From the NCBI GenBank assembly GCA_016987375.1, contig PJRA01000263.1, positions 4,417,319 through 4,481,318 on the forward strand: a stretch of DNA of 64,000 bases, in the 5' to 3' direction. Below are positions 38,101 to 49,270 of the stretch, in pieces. The stretch comes from Brachionus koreanus. Its lineage: Eukaryota > Rotifera > Eurotatoria > Ploima > Brachionidae. Numbering within the stretch: the first letter of the stretch is position 1; each line of letters starts with the position of its first letter. The notes beneath the pieces are model-generated. The model ran no database searches and was not told where the DNA came from. It saw nothing but the letters and a program-made list of their open reading frames with translations. Made by a program: the position numbers and the translations under genes.

Positions 38101-40311
38101 AACGCATATTTCGTATATCTGACAAATGTCTATTAAACTAAAATATTTTTGAGTTTTTTTCAAACTAAGTGAATTTGGTCGCACTCCGTTTACTATTACT
38201 TTAGTTGATGATTTTTCTAATTCGTATATATGCATTATGATATGACGAAAACATAATAGAACTCCCCATACTTTGAATTTATTAATTTCAATATTTTCGT
38301 CTATTGGTTGAATAAGATCTAAAAAATATTTAAATTAATGTTTTAATGCTTAATAATTTAAAAAAACATGAATTTAGAAATTATCTATTTTTTTTAAATA
38401 TAAAATAAAAGTTAATGCTTATAAATTTAACAAAAAACTTAAAAAAAAAATAAAATTATAGCTTTAAAATAAAATTTTTATAATTTTATTCTATTTTTCT
38501 GGATGAATTTAAACTATCTAATGACACAATATGTTGAATTTAAAATAAAAATTTTAAACCCTTAAAACAAAATTTATATTTTATTTAGCGTTTTTTTTAA
38601 ACAAATTTCATAATCAAATATAAATTCATTGCTTAGTAGTACAATTTTAAACAGACTTGTTTTTAAGTCACAAGTCTCAAGTCAAGTCAAGGCCTGATTT
38701 GACAAGAGATTTTTCGGCTTTGAGCGCTCTTGGTCAAAAAGTACAATAGTAATGCTTAGTGCAAATCTTGCCTCAGAATTTTAATTATTTAATTAAATTT
38801 ACCTTTTTTTGCTGAAAAATTGGTGTATATTCTTCTCTGTTAAGTCATAACTTTGACTTAATTTTTTATAACTCAGACTTAAAACTGTGACTTATAAACA
38901 AGTCTGATTTTAAATTTCTATTAATTGTATAAATTTCCAACGAGTTGCATGCAGCAAAAATCAATTACCAAATTTTGAGAGATGGTGAAAGTTGCAAGCA
39001 ATATTTTCAGAACAAATTTTTAAAAATATATTTTTTACGAAATAGTTTTAGACCATAATGAAACTGAAAATTTATGTAGATTTAGATTTAACAAACTTTA
39101 AAATTTCAAATAAATCAAAGATTTAAATTTTCTAAAATTATCTACTTTAAAAATAGTGTCATATTATCTAATGTAAAACTACTTTTATTACAACATCTTT
39201 ATTTAATAAAAATTTTTTATAAAACGAATTTTTCACCATGCAAACTTTACCTACAAGTTCACACTTAAAAGATGACAAATTTTAGCATGTTTCTACAATT
39301 TTGCATTCTTAGTACAAATTGCTAGAATATGCTCCAAGCTACAAGTATATTTTATTCATTTATGGAATCTATTTTTCTTTATTAAAATGATTGCTAAGTT
39401 TCGAGAAATTTATATTGCAAATTTCTGGACAAATAAATCTAGACAAATAGATAAAAAGGAATAAAATTTTATCATTAAATTCAATTATAGTTCTTAAAAA
39501 AATAGAATAATATATTTTAAATTATTAATGTAGGCTTCTAAAGTTAAGGGTCCTTTTACTGTATAAAATGAGCTAAAATCAAAATTAAATTACTTAAAAG
39601 CTCTCCATGTAAATAATGATATGATTTCAATGGTGATGCTGTGTACAAGCATATTAAAGATAAGCAACTAGCAGAAGCTCTTCGGTAACTACTTATGGAA
39701 GAATTGCTCGAAAGATTTGGCAAAAATGATTGAATGAGATGTTGAATTTCTTGATCACTCATTGAAGGACAAAACGTAGCACAAATTCTATTCATTGAAT
39801 CTACCAAGACACTTTGAATTGACTCTTCACTTCGATTAGCTATCTTACTTAATATATTGTCTTTGATCATAAAATCAACATAAATACGGCATTTTTGAGG
39901 CTTGATAAAATGGCAAATTTCGGCAAATCTAGTCAAAGCAGCCTTCAAGCTCCGTTCTGGTCCATTTTTTTTCAAGAATCGGTACAAGTCTGCTGGAAAT
40001 CTGATCAAATAATTATCCATTAAACTTTTAAATAATTTATTTAAACATTCTTCGGCTACGAAATAAACATCACGATCTTCATCGTCAAAAAATACTAAAA
40101 ATGCTTCGATAGCGAAGCCCAGATATCGAGAAAAGTGTTCGTATTCTCGGACATTTTGTGCTAATATGTTTTCGTAAATTAAGTTTAAATGCGTTATCTT
40201 GTCTTTTTTATTCAAATGCTTAAGATCATTTTTTCTCTGCTCATCATTGAATGAATGTAAAGGAATTCTCAGAATTTCCAATGATTTTGTTAACTTTTCT
40301 ACTGAAGTCAT
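26116..40311 (-). CDS. HTT: Huntingtin, complete, four coding exons, no polyglutamine
   Basis: Huntingtin is a giant HEAT-repeat scaffold, partner of HAP40, acting in vesicle transport and autophagy. Exons: 40311-39594, 38318-35175, 33793-31925 and 30869-26116; all phases close, giving 3494 aa (human 3144). The N-terminus MTSVEKLTKSLEILRI is the counterpart of the human N17 helix, but the polyglutamine and polyproline tracts are absent: about ten residues later comes KDKITHLNLIYENILAQNVR, the start of the first HEAT repeats. Other strong matches to human are VAEECLNKLFKSLMD, ERSLKAALTRFAE and KPQKCRIYVDF at the N-terminus; WKKVSRQICDSI and RPIDFIILSMF in exon 3; and LIQSININW-type repeats, CLKAVEGIHLDSSGHLLSLL, IRDWxxLSLSNF-like REWCILSLSNFLQRS and HPYPQAVAYVVYKCFG near the C-terminus. 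Exon 2 has a long Ser/Asn-rich linker. Introns 1-3 are about 1.3, 1.4 and 1.1 kb and carry fold-back repeats. Confidence 0.95.
31432..31631. repeat. Two stem-loops in huntingtin intron 3
   Basis: ACGACTTTGGTGCAG (31432-31446) pairs with CTGCGCCAAAGTCGT (31496-31510) over 15 bp with one G-U, around an inner partial stem (AATAAATGC/GCATTATT). A second pair, ATGCAGCAT (31559-31567) and ATGCTGCAT (31623-31631), follows. The GC content is raised compared with the surrounding intron. It may be a transposon end pair or a structured RNA. Confidence 0.6.
34400..35057. mobile_element. Large fold-back element (MITE-like) in huntingtin intron 2
   Basis: A long palindrome surrounds an assembly gap. Sequence from about 34630 to 34748 is repeated in inverse from about 34808 to 34925 (shared blocks include CCATATAATTATTTTTCTAG and GTTCTGTAAACAATACAATG). 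The outer ends TTTTGTGAAATTTGGTACAA and the reverse complement of 35000-35057 form imperfect terminal inverted repeats of about 60 nt. Related copies lie at 54909-54974 and about 61170-61295. No ORF is present. Confidence 0.8.
34749..34807. other. Assembly gap (59 N)
   Basis: A run of N sits at the centre of the palindrome, probably because the hairpin could not be sequenced or assembled. Confidence 0.99.
38652..38906. repeat. Inverted repeat in huntingtin intron 1
   Basis: CAGACTTGTTTTTAAGTCA (38652-38670) matches the reverse complement of 38888-38906 at 18 of 19 positions. The inner sequence is rich in AAGTC/GACTT on both sides, so pairing probably extends inward imperfectly. Likely a small fold-back element of about 255 bp. 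Confidence 0.6.
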
Positions 40312-41103
40312 AATCGGCTGCTAATTTTTTTGAGAATCACTGTTCTTATTCATGACAAAAACATCAAAAATAAAAAAAATCGAATAAAATATGTCTCTAA
40401 AAATTATCATTAAAACGATAGCAAGGTAATTTTAAAAATTTTATAACTTTTATTAATAATTTAGAAAAATTAAAATTGACAATTTCCAAATGATTTTCAT
40501 TTAATAAGAAATGAAAGCGACAATAGAAAATAGATTTTTATCCGATTTTAAATTATAATTATTATTTTATATTATGCATTATAAATTAAAAAATCCTGAA
40601 CTAATATTACATTTTAGCTTTTTTTTTGTTTTAATTTACTCTCATGTGGATATAAAGATAATTTCATGTTTTCCAAATATTAGATAAAAGCAAAATCATC
40701 TAAAAGCTTCAAAATTAATTAAAAATTAAAATTTGAAATATAGATTTCATACGCATAGAATTAAAGAAAAATGCTGAATAAAAGTAAATTATTTTCAGGT
40801 TTATATTAAGGTGTCTTTGGTTAGTTTTTTCACTCGGTTTACACTCGAAAAGAAGCATTAATAGATTTAATTATGAATTATTTTTTGAATTAATTTATAA
40901 GATGACTCGATATCATCGGTTGCTATTCACTTTAATCAATTTATTTATTTTGCTTAGTTTATTCACTAATATTTATATACATTTTATTTTAAGTAACTTT
41001 TTATTGAGAAAAAAACTAGAAATTTTTTTAACAACAATCAAACAATCTAACATTTATTCTAAAAAATTAAAAAATTTCGTTATTAATTATTTTAGGCTGA
41101 TTT
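40312..41103. other. Intergenic: huntingtin upstream region and ENPP 3' side
   Basis: 0.8 kb between two minus-strand genes. It must hold the huntingtin promoter. No TATA box or CpG-rich stretch is seen, and the open frame at 40902-41195 on the plus strand overlaps ENPP coding sequence and looks accidental. Confidence 0.55.
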
Positions 41104-42719
41104 TTACAATTCAGCGTTATCAGTTAGTTCTTCGTTATTTACTAAAGAGTTTGTTTCAGATGTTGAAATTATTTTATATCCATCGTAAGCATTAGTCGTT
41201 TGACCTGGTAAATTTGATCGTTTATTAATACAGAAAAGAAAAAATGCCGTAAGAATTGCTGTCACAATTGGTGTTAGAGCAATGAATGCATATAAAATAA
41301 AATGTTTACGGCTAAACTTTAACAGCATTGACTCAACATTCACCAAAGATCCATTATTTATACCAGGTTTAAGCTCAAGTACAGCACACATTAAAGGATA
41401 AATATCCACAATGTCAAAATTTTCAATTTTATAATTTTTTCTAAATGCCGGACCCTTTGCAATGAAAAATGGAAACATTGACGTTTCATTGTTATAGTAT
41501 CCATGTGCTCCTTCTTTCAAAATGGAAATTAGAAAAAATTTAAGAAATTTAAAATTTTGAATATAATTTTACTTAATGGACTTTTGATATCGTTACACTT
41601 CTCATAAATAACATATCCTAATCTTGCTACAATTAAGATATCTCCAAATCGGAAATTATTTTCATAATGGTATTTTTGTGGAAACTCGCCTTTTTTATAA
41701 ACATCCAAGTAAGGAATATTCTTTAATTTGTCGTAAATATAACTCGTATCGTTCTCTTCAAGTAAAAAAATAAAGTATTTTCTTTAAAAAAAAATATTTT
41801 CCTTTACTTTTTTTTACAAATAAATTTTTACTAACTACTCCTCCATAAACGTCAAATAAATCTAAATTTAAATAATTTTCTAAACATATATTTTTATTTG
41901 TTCCAACACCATGCATTCCATGATCAGAAGTAATTATGATATTCATTATATCATACAATTTATTTATTTTTAATTTCTCTATCAAATATCCTAAATTGGA
42001 ATCTAGTTCTTCAAGTTTATTCTTTAATTCTATTGAATCAGGACCATATTTATGTCCAGTTAAATCTTAAAATTAAAAAAAAAAACATTAACTACAATAA
42101 GAAATAGATAAAGCACTTGAAAATTACCTGGTTCATCAAAATATATTGCGCCAAAGTTTATGGGATTGTTTTTGTTAATAAAAAAACCAATAAATTGATC
42201 AATAATGTCATTGAAAGGTCTCGATCTATTGTAATCAACATTGATTACTCGAGTTTCATTGAAAATGATATTCGATCCAAGCCACTCGGCTGCACTAATT
42301 CTTCCATTTCCAGCTTTGGTATTTAAAGCCCAAATTGGCAGTGCAATATTGAAAGGATCATACCATTCTTTGACCATAGACACTTTATTTGTCTCAAAAG
42401 TGATATTTAAAAGGGGATCAAACATGTGGTTGTTCAAAATTCCATGCGATTCTTGATACAAACCAGTAACAATACTCCAATGGTTGGGAAAAGTTACTGT
42501 AGCAAATGCATTTTTCACGTAATTTGCATGTGAGCCTGCTAGCTTTAAGCTTTCAAAGTTTGGCAAGTTAGAACTTTTTGACAAATAGTCCCATCTGAAA
42601 CCGTCAAAAGAAATTAACAATAGCAATGGATTTGTCGCATTTCCTAGACAAGAAATTATTGTAAATTCAGTGAATAACAAACATGCTAAAATTTGTACCA
42701 AATCTTTTTTTTTCTTCAT
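41104..42719 (-). CDS. ENPP-family ectonucleotide pyrophosphatase/phosphodiesterase (ENPP4/5-like)
   Basis: Cell-surface zinc enzyme that hydrolyses nucleotide or lipid phosphodiesters. Four exons: 42719-42128, 42065-41808, 41755-41573 and 41513-41104 (480 aa). A signal peptide is followed by SFDGFRWDYL (metal Asp39) and FATVTFPNHWSIVTG with the catalytic Thr76. DEPG|DLTGHKYGP and TSDHGMHGV supply the other Asp/His zinc ligands, and GAHGYYNNETSMFPFFIAKG with GPAFRKNYKIENFDIVDIYP completes the fold. A C-terminal transmembrane helix (FILYAFIALTPIVTAILTAF) and a short cytoplasmic tail make it type I, as in ENPP4 and ENPP5. There are no somatomedin-B or nuclease-like domains, which excludes ENPP1-3. 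The intron 2 boundary was chosen for phase among several GTAA donors in a poly-A stretch and is the least certain. Confidence 0.9.
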
Positions 42720-44253
42720 ATTATTGAATATATTATTTAGAAAAGCATTTAATTAAATATTTTGTGCATAATTCGTTTTATCTCCATAATATTAACGTGT
42801 TGTTTAAATTATAATAATTTTCATTATTAAATTTTATCTAAATTGAAATAAAAAAAATTTGCAATTTATTAATTTATATATCTCATTAAATAAAAAATAA
42901 CGTTAATTTTTTAAAATTGAAAAATAATTCAGAGAGCTTTTTAACTAGGTTGAGTTTTTAGGATTTTTAAAACTTAAAGAAATATAAAATTTAAAAATTA
43001 ATTAGAATTATTTATTGAAAATATATTTAAATGAATTTATATATTCAATTTTTTTTATTGAAAATTATGCTTAAAAGATTAGTTTGTTAAATTTACTTTG
43101 CATTCAATCAAATTCAAATTTTATTTCTAATTCCTAAAACCAAAAATTAATATGTAACACAATAACAATTTAATTTATTAACTTGTTCAAAATAATTAAA
43201 TTAAATTGAATAATATTTTCAAAAATATATGAACTTTTAGAAGGAAACAATTTAATCTTAGTCAAATGTTAAAGTATAAAACTATATTGATATTGAAATT
43301 CAAATTATAATTAATTGTTTTAAGCTGTTATTTGCTATTGTAAATTCTTGCATTGATTTTAAAGTAGATTTTTTAGTGTAATACTCATTTAAAAAGAAGC
43401 ATGTAAATTCAAAAAATATAAAAACCATTATATGAAATTTAAAAACAAAGATTTTTTTCACAAAATCTACACAAAAAAAATTCATGTATAAATTCATAAT
43501 TTTTAATAATCTCTTTTTTGTAAAATACATGCACTAAGATTTATAATTCTAACTGAAGAAATAAAACGATGAATCGATTAAATGAGAATATGAAACTACT
43601 TCCTTGCTAATTATTATTTTGTTTGAATTTTATTTTAAGCTTTTTATGTTTTGCATTGAAAAAAAGAAAGAAACTAATTTATCAGCAAGATTTCGATTGA
43701 TGGTGAGACATTCTAGTTGCAAAATTTTTTATCCAGAATTAAAATTCAAAGCTGCTCCTTTTTTATTCACATAAAAAAAATAATCAGAATCTATTTCTTA
43801 ATTTATCATTTAGTTTGCCTCTCTTTCCAAGTAAGTACCAAGCGTATGTTTCTCAAAATTATGAAGTTTTAATTTTTTAAAATTCCATTAGATTAATTAA
43901 ATAATCAAATTAAATTCTAAGAGTCAGCCAAAAAAGATGATTTTTTTTCTTATAAAGGCCTGAAAATTTTATATCAACGGATGAAAAAAATTAATTCAAA
44001 ACAAATATAGATAATAAAAAAATATATGTATAAAACTTAAGTTATTTTTCTTTTAAGAATCTAGATTATTGTAAAGTTTAGATTCTCTCTAAAAAAATTT
44101 AAATTAATATTTAAAAAAAATTCAATTTATTACATCTAGCAAAATTTTAGGTCTAACACAACGATCTATTGTTTAAATATTTTTTCAATAGACAAAAATA
44201 TTTAGACTAAATTGATTTTTATTTTCACAAGAACATAACAAACCAAAACAATA
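42720..44253. other. Intergenic between divergent ENPP and MMS19 genes
   Basis: 1.5 kb of AT-rich sequence with no recognisable gene. It contains the upstream regions of both genes. The short open frame on the minus strand at 43300-43530 is Lys/Phe-rich, matches nothing I know and is probably chance. Confidence 0.55.
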
Positions 44254-47200
44254 ATGGAAGTGATTAACATTGATGACTACTTTCAAACATCAATTTCGAA
44301 TCAAGCAAGTGAGAATATTCTAAAAGAATCTATCTCTAGTAATTTAAAAAAAAAATAATTATAGCTTGTTTTATGGTTTTCTATTTTTTAGATATAATTT
44401 CAAAAAATGTAAAACTTGATGAGATTTTTACAAAACTAGAGTAATAAGCTGTTTTTTTATTTTTTAATGAAATTAAAAAATAATATTTTTTCAGACCTTA
44501 TTTGACCAGCAAAGACAATTTAAAAAGAGCAAAATCAATTAAATTCGTGTCTGAATTGGTCAAACAATATCGTTCATCACGTTTAAATTCTTTAGAAAGT
44601 AAATCTAAATTTAAATATTATTTATTTTAAAACAAATTTTTCAAGTCGAACATTTGTCTTCCTATCTCTGTTCAAAATTGGAAGATCATTACACTGTTTC
44701 TACAGCAGCTTTACCAGGCTTGCATTCTCTTTTAATAAAATGCCAACCGATTGATGAAAATGAACAAAAAAATTCAATTTCTGCACTAAATTCTATTAAA
44801 ATTTTGAAGACAACATTAAATGCTATCCATGTTCAGTCAATGGCTCAAGCTGATAGATTCTTTGTGTATGATATGTGTAAATTTGTATTATTATCGCCTA
44901 GGTTGATTGAGCAAATCAAATGTGAAAAGTACGAAACAGATTTTATCTATGGATTTATTCAATCAATGGATGGCGAAAAAGATCCACGTAATCTACTCAT
45001 TTGTTTTGAATGCATTCGTTTAATTTGTTCTCAATTGAATTTGGGTCCTTTTGTTGATGAAACTTTTGAAGTATTTGCTTGCTACTTCCCAATTGATTTT
45101 ACACCAGTAAGTATCCGTCTTCTACATTAAACTGGTAATTTGAAATTAAAGCTAGTTTTTTTTTTACTTTGCTTATCTAGCTTTAATTAAAACAACCAGT
45201 TTATATACGGTAAACTTCATTTTAAAATTTTCAATCACAACTAAGCCTAAGAATGACAGTTTTTTAATAACCAAACAAATGCTAATCGAATCATTGAGAC
45301 TTTGCTTTGCATCAACTAACAAATTTGGTAAAAATACAATTCCTTTGCTTTTGGAAAAATTGGACTCCAGTGTCGAAGATGCCCAGCTAGATGCTTTGGA
45401 TACATATTCTAAGTGTGCAAATGAAACATACGACCCTAATGATTACAAAGAATTTCTAGAACCACTATGGAAAGAATTTCATAAAATAAGCATGAATGCA
45501 ACCAAAAATAATTTAGAAGAAGCCGCTTTAAATGCGATTCAATCGATGGCAATAAGTCTTTCTAGGACCATTCAAAATGCCAATTCAAGTAGTAGTGTTT
45601 CAATTGAATGGTTTGCTCAAAAAGCTTTAGATAGCTGTTTGGCTTACTTGGATGAACCTGATTTGAAACTAGTATGGCCAAATGTAAAATGCTTGCTATC
45701 CATTGCATCTTCATCTTCAACAGCAAATTTGTTGATTCTGAAAAACACATTACCCTCTATTTTGCATCATTATAAGTCAACTAATTTTGTAATTTTTGGC
45801 TAATTTAGTATATTTTTAAACTTTATTGATTTCTTTAGCAAAACCAAAAAAAAACCTATTTGGACATTATGTGGCAATTTGTTTCTAATTCTCTTAAATT
45901 CGATTCAAAAGCCTCCGGGGTTTTGCAAGAGAATATTGATCAAATGCTCAATATATGTTTGGAAAATGAATCAAACAAACATTTGCGATTTCAATCATTG
46001 AATGGATTTTACTATTTAATTAAATTTGATAATTTGATTGGAACAGCCTCAAAACTTGATGATGCTGACACGAGCAATTATGAGACAATTGCAAAAAAAC
46101 TTTGGCACTCGTTATGGGTTAGTCCGTGTGAGAATGATTCTACTACAGCAAGGGAAGAAAGGTTAATTTTATTCAATATTTTTTTTATTTTTTTAAGTTT
46201 GTTTTACCACTAGATCTCGACTGATCGAAATATTCTATGCTCTTATAAAGAATAATGATGCTATTTTGAAATGGTTTTTTAATGCTTTACAAGAGTCGAT
46301 AGTTGAATCAAGAACAGAAGGAACACAAGGATTCATTGCTGGCTTTGATTTGATAGAAAGCATGACTAGTCATTTTGCATTGAACAAAAGCGACGACGAA
46401 ACATTTTTTGGTACTGAGCTTTTGCTAAGACTGTTTGAAAAATTGGTTTCAGATTTATATGATTCAGATGAAAATTCAGAGTATTTATCCTATCTTTTCG
46501 AATCGCTTAGTAAAGTTGTACAAAATTTAAACCTAAATTATCAAAAAGAACCGAATTTAGCTAAAAAAGAATTTGAAATTATTGACAGTCTTCTTAACTT
46601 AGTTTTATCTGAGAAGTTTGATAAAATTTTTCCACAAAATTCACCTATCAGTTCAGTTTTATGTATTAAATGTTCTTTAGTTTTCAAATCGTTTAGTTTA
46701 TTGTAATTTTTTTTATAAAAAAATTAATTAGAAACATTGTTCTAAAAATTTTACTATCTAGGCTGGAAAAGAATGCATTAACTGAAACATTTTTGAGAAA
46801 TCTTAATGAACTGTATCTAAATAGCCCCAATTTTTATCCTTTGGAGGTAAAAATGACCTTGATTCAAAATTAAATTTAAAATTCAAATTAATTTAAATAG
46901 CCAAAATCAAATCTTGATGACAAGAAAAAATTAATATTTTACATGCAAATTATAGTTTCGTTGAATAAAAGCGTAATTGGATTGAGTTTTTTATTTTGAA
47001 AAAATATCTATATTTTTTTTAAAGGAATTCAAATCAGATTGTGAAGAAATATTCAAAAAAATAGAGCTAAAACTAAGAAATTTATCACAAGACGAGAATA
47101 CTGAAATAAATCAAATAGCATGTCAATTCTATGCAGGCTTACTGAACAAAATAGACAATAACCAAACAGAATCGTACGTAAACTTGTTTAAAGATCAATT

Positions 47201-48470
47201 GCAACAGGACATCGAGAATCAAGAAGCAAAGTTGAACGAGAGAATGAATTCCTTGAACTTGTGGATTTGGATAGATAAAGCTTTAGCTCTCAAAGAACAT
47301 AAATTATATGAATTTTTTACCAAAAAGGTACGAATTTTTTAGTACATAATCAACTAATTGCTAGAAGTGAAGAATTTTGGTCACCAATTAACTGCAGGGA
47401 TAGCTGCAAAAATTAATCTTCATTAAATATTGTGTAAAATAATTTAATAAATAAAATTAATGAGTTTGATAATATTTATACAGCACTAAAAGATTCGGCA
47501 GGTTTAGACAGTTTTCCAAAATTTTAGATTATTTTGGCTTGCTTTTTTTTTACAATAGTTAATTTAATTTGGATAGAAAATTTTTCAAGATTGGGAATCA
47601 CTAAGCTTTAAAAGCTAAAAATCTTTTATTGATTTTCGACCAATATTATAGAAAACCTTGATTATGCTTTAAATAATTATTTTTAAATTTTAATAGCTGA
47701 TCGATTGGTTGGATGACTCAGATCTCGGCAAAAAAGCAAGTGAAAGCTTCAGCACCATACTAAATGATGATCCAAAGGAAATATTTGTATTGACAAGCAA
47801 ATCTGCTTCGAATATGAAACTGTTTTATAGACAAAGATTCTTCAATTTTGTAGTTGATCCTCTGAAACAAAAGTTTGAATCAAAAGAAAATGTGAACATA
47901 AAACAGCGTCTTTTCTATGCACTATCAGTTTTAAATATGGTTTCATTACTATCCAAAGAGATAATCCAAAAACAACTAAAATCGGTAAAAATTTTAAATA
48001 TGAAAATTATATGTTTTTTTATTATAAAATATGGGGCTTAAATTCAATTAAAATTCGTTTTTAAAAATTTTCTAAATTTTTCTTAGATGCTACCGATTTT
48101 GTTGTTCTCTTTGACCAATTCAAATGACATGGATGAAAAACTTTGTTTATCTTCACTAAAATCTTTTGAAATGTTGCTAAATGATTGCGCGAACTACAGT
48201 GACAACTCGTTTCTACCATATTTACAGGATATTCTTCAAAAATTGGTTTGCATGACTAAAGTGCAAAGATCTATTGAAATTCGATTATTAGCACTCAATT
48301 GCTTGAACATAGTTGCATTGAAACTAGCCCCTAATCAAATTATTAAATACCAAAAGTTCGTGTGTAAGGAACTAGAAAAATGTCTGACTGACAGAAAACG
48401 ATTGTGTCGCCAATTAGCAGTAGAAGCAAGAAATAGATGGTTTTTGTTAACAACAAAAAATTCAGAATAA
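44254..48470 (+). CDS. MMS19: MMS19, cytosolic iron-sulfur cluster targeting factor
   Basis: MMS19 is a HEAT-repeat adaptor of the CIA complex (with CIAO1 and FAM96B) that hands 4Fe-4S clusters to DNA repair and replication enzymes such as XPD. Twelve exons: 44254-44338, 44392-44440, 44495-44598, 44646-45106, 45246-45788, 45839-46161, 46214-46702, 46762-46846, 46901-46972, 47025-47327, 47697-47984 and 48087-48470 (1061 aa; human 1030). Diagnostic blocks are KLEDHYTVSTAALPGL, FIYGFIQSMDGEKDPRNLL, LGPFVDETFEVFACYFPIDF (the N-terminal MMS19 signature), EPDLKLVWPNVKCLL, and the C-terminal MKLFYRQRFFNF and DRKRLCRQLAVEARNRWFLL. Every junction preserves phase. Intron 4 (139 nt) and intron 10 (369 nt) are longer than the usual 45-60 nt and show no feature. 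Confidence 0.95.
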
Positions 48471-49270
48471 TATCGAACTTTTTTCCAAAAAAAAATTATT
48501 TGCATAAAATTTGAAAGATTGGTCTTGCAGTCATTCAGAAAAAAATTTTTATCAATTCAAATTCTATATGGAATTGACAATCTATATTAGATAAAATCAG
48601 ATTTTAATTTTTTTCATTTGGAATTTTAATTCAAAACTAAAATTTATCTATTTATTCCCTTAAAAAAATACCACAACACATTTTTCTAGTATATAAACAA
48701 AAACATTAATAAATAAAATAAAATTTTAAATTCTAATATTTAATAAATAAAAAACGAATAAAATTCACATAATCCTCTAAAAAAAGAAATGCTAAAAAAT
48801 CAACATGAAATTAGAATGGACAAATATTCACTAAATCTCATAGTCAAAGGTCAAAAAAATTTGAAAACCAAAAGTAGCATTTCAGCGCTTTTAATTTTTT
48901 AATTTTAGAAAAAAAAACGACTCTTGGAATTTTTTAATAATAAAATAATGATTGAAAAAACTATTCTATAAAATAATTAAACTAAAAAGCAACTGAAGAC
49001 AAAAATTAAAATACTCAAGTAAAGCAAAAATATTAAGAATATACATAGCATCATGTTTTGTTAAATTTTTAATAATATTTTATGATTATAATAAAATCTT
49101 TATGCTTTTAAACGAAATACATTTTATACATTTGCTTTCGTCTATAGCAAAAAAAAGAAAAAATTTACTCGATCAAATCGACAAAAATTTATGGAATTAC
49201 AGATCAAATCGCCACTTAATTAGAAATAAGATCCTAATTTTTTAGTAAAAACACTTTTTGAGATATTTAA
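48471..49270. other. Intergenic between MMS19 and EDEM3
   Basis: 0.8 kb of AT-rich sequence. No gene, RNA or repeat was recognised. Confidence 0.6.

Noticed and set aside
39556..39593. Huntingtin exon 1 running on to a donor at 39559
   Set aside because: That donor gives phase 2, which does not fit exon 2 (needs phase 1). The GTAATT at 39593 gives the right phase and restores ELLNLIQPIDE, matching human huntingtin.
43300..43530. Minus-strand 76-codon frame
   Set aside because: Composition is Lys/Phe/Ile-rich as expected from random AT-rich DNA; no splice context or homology.
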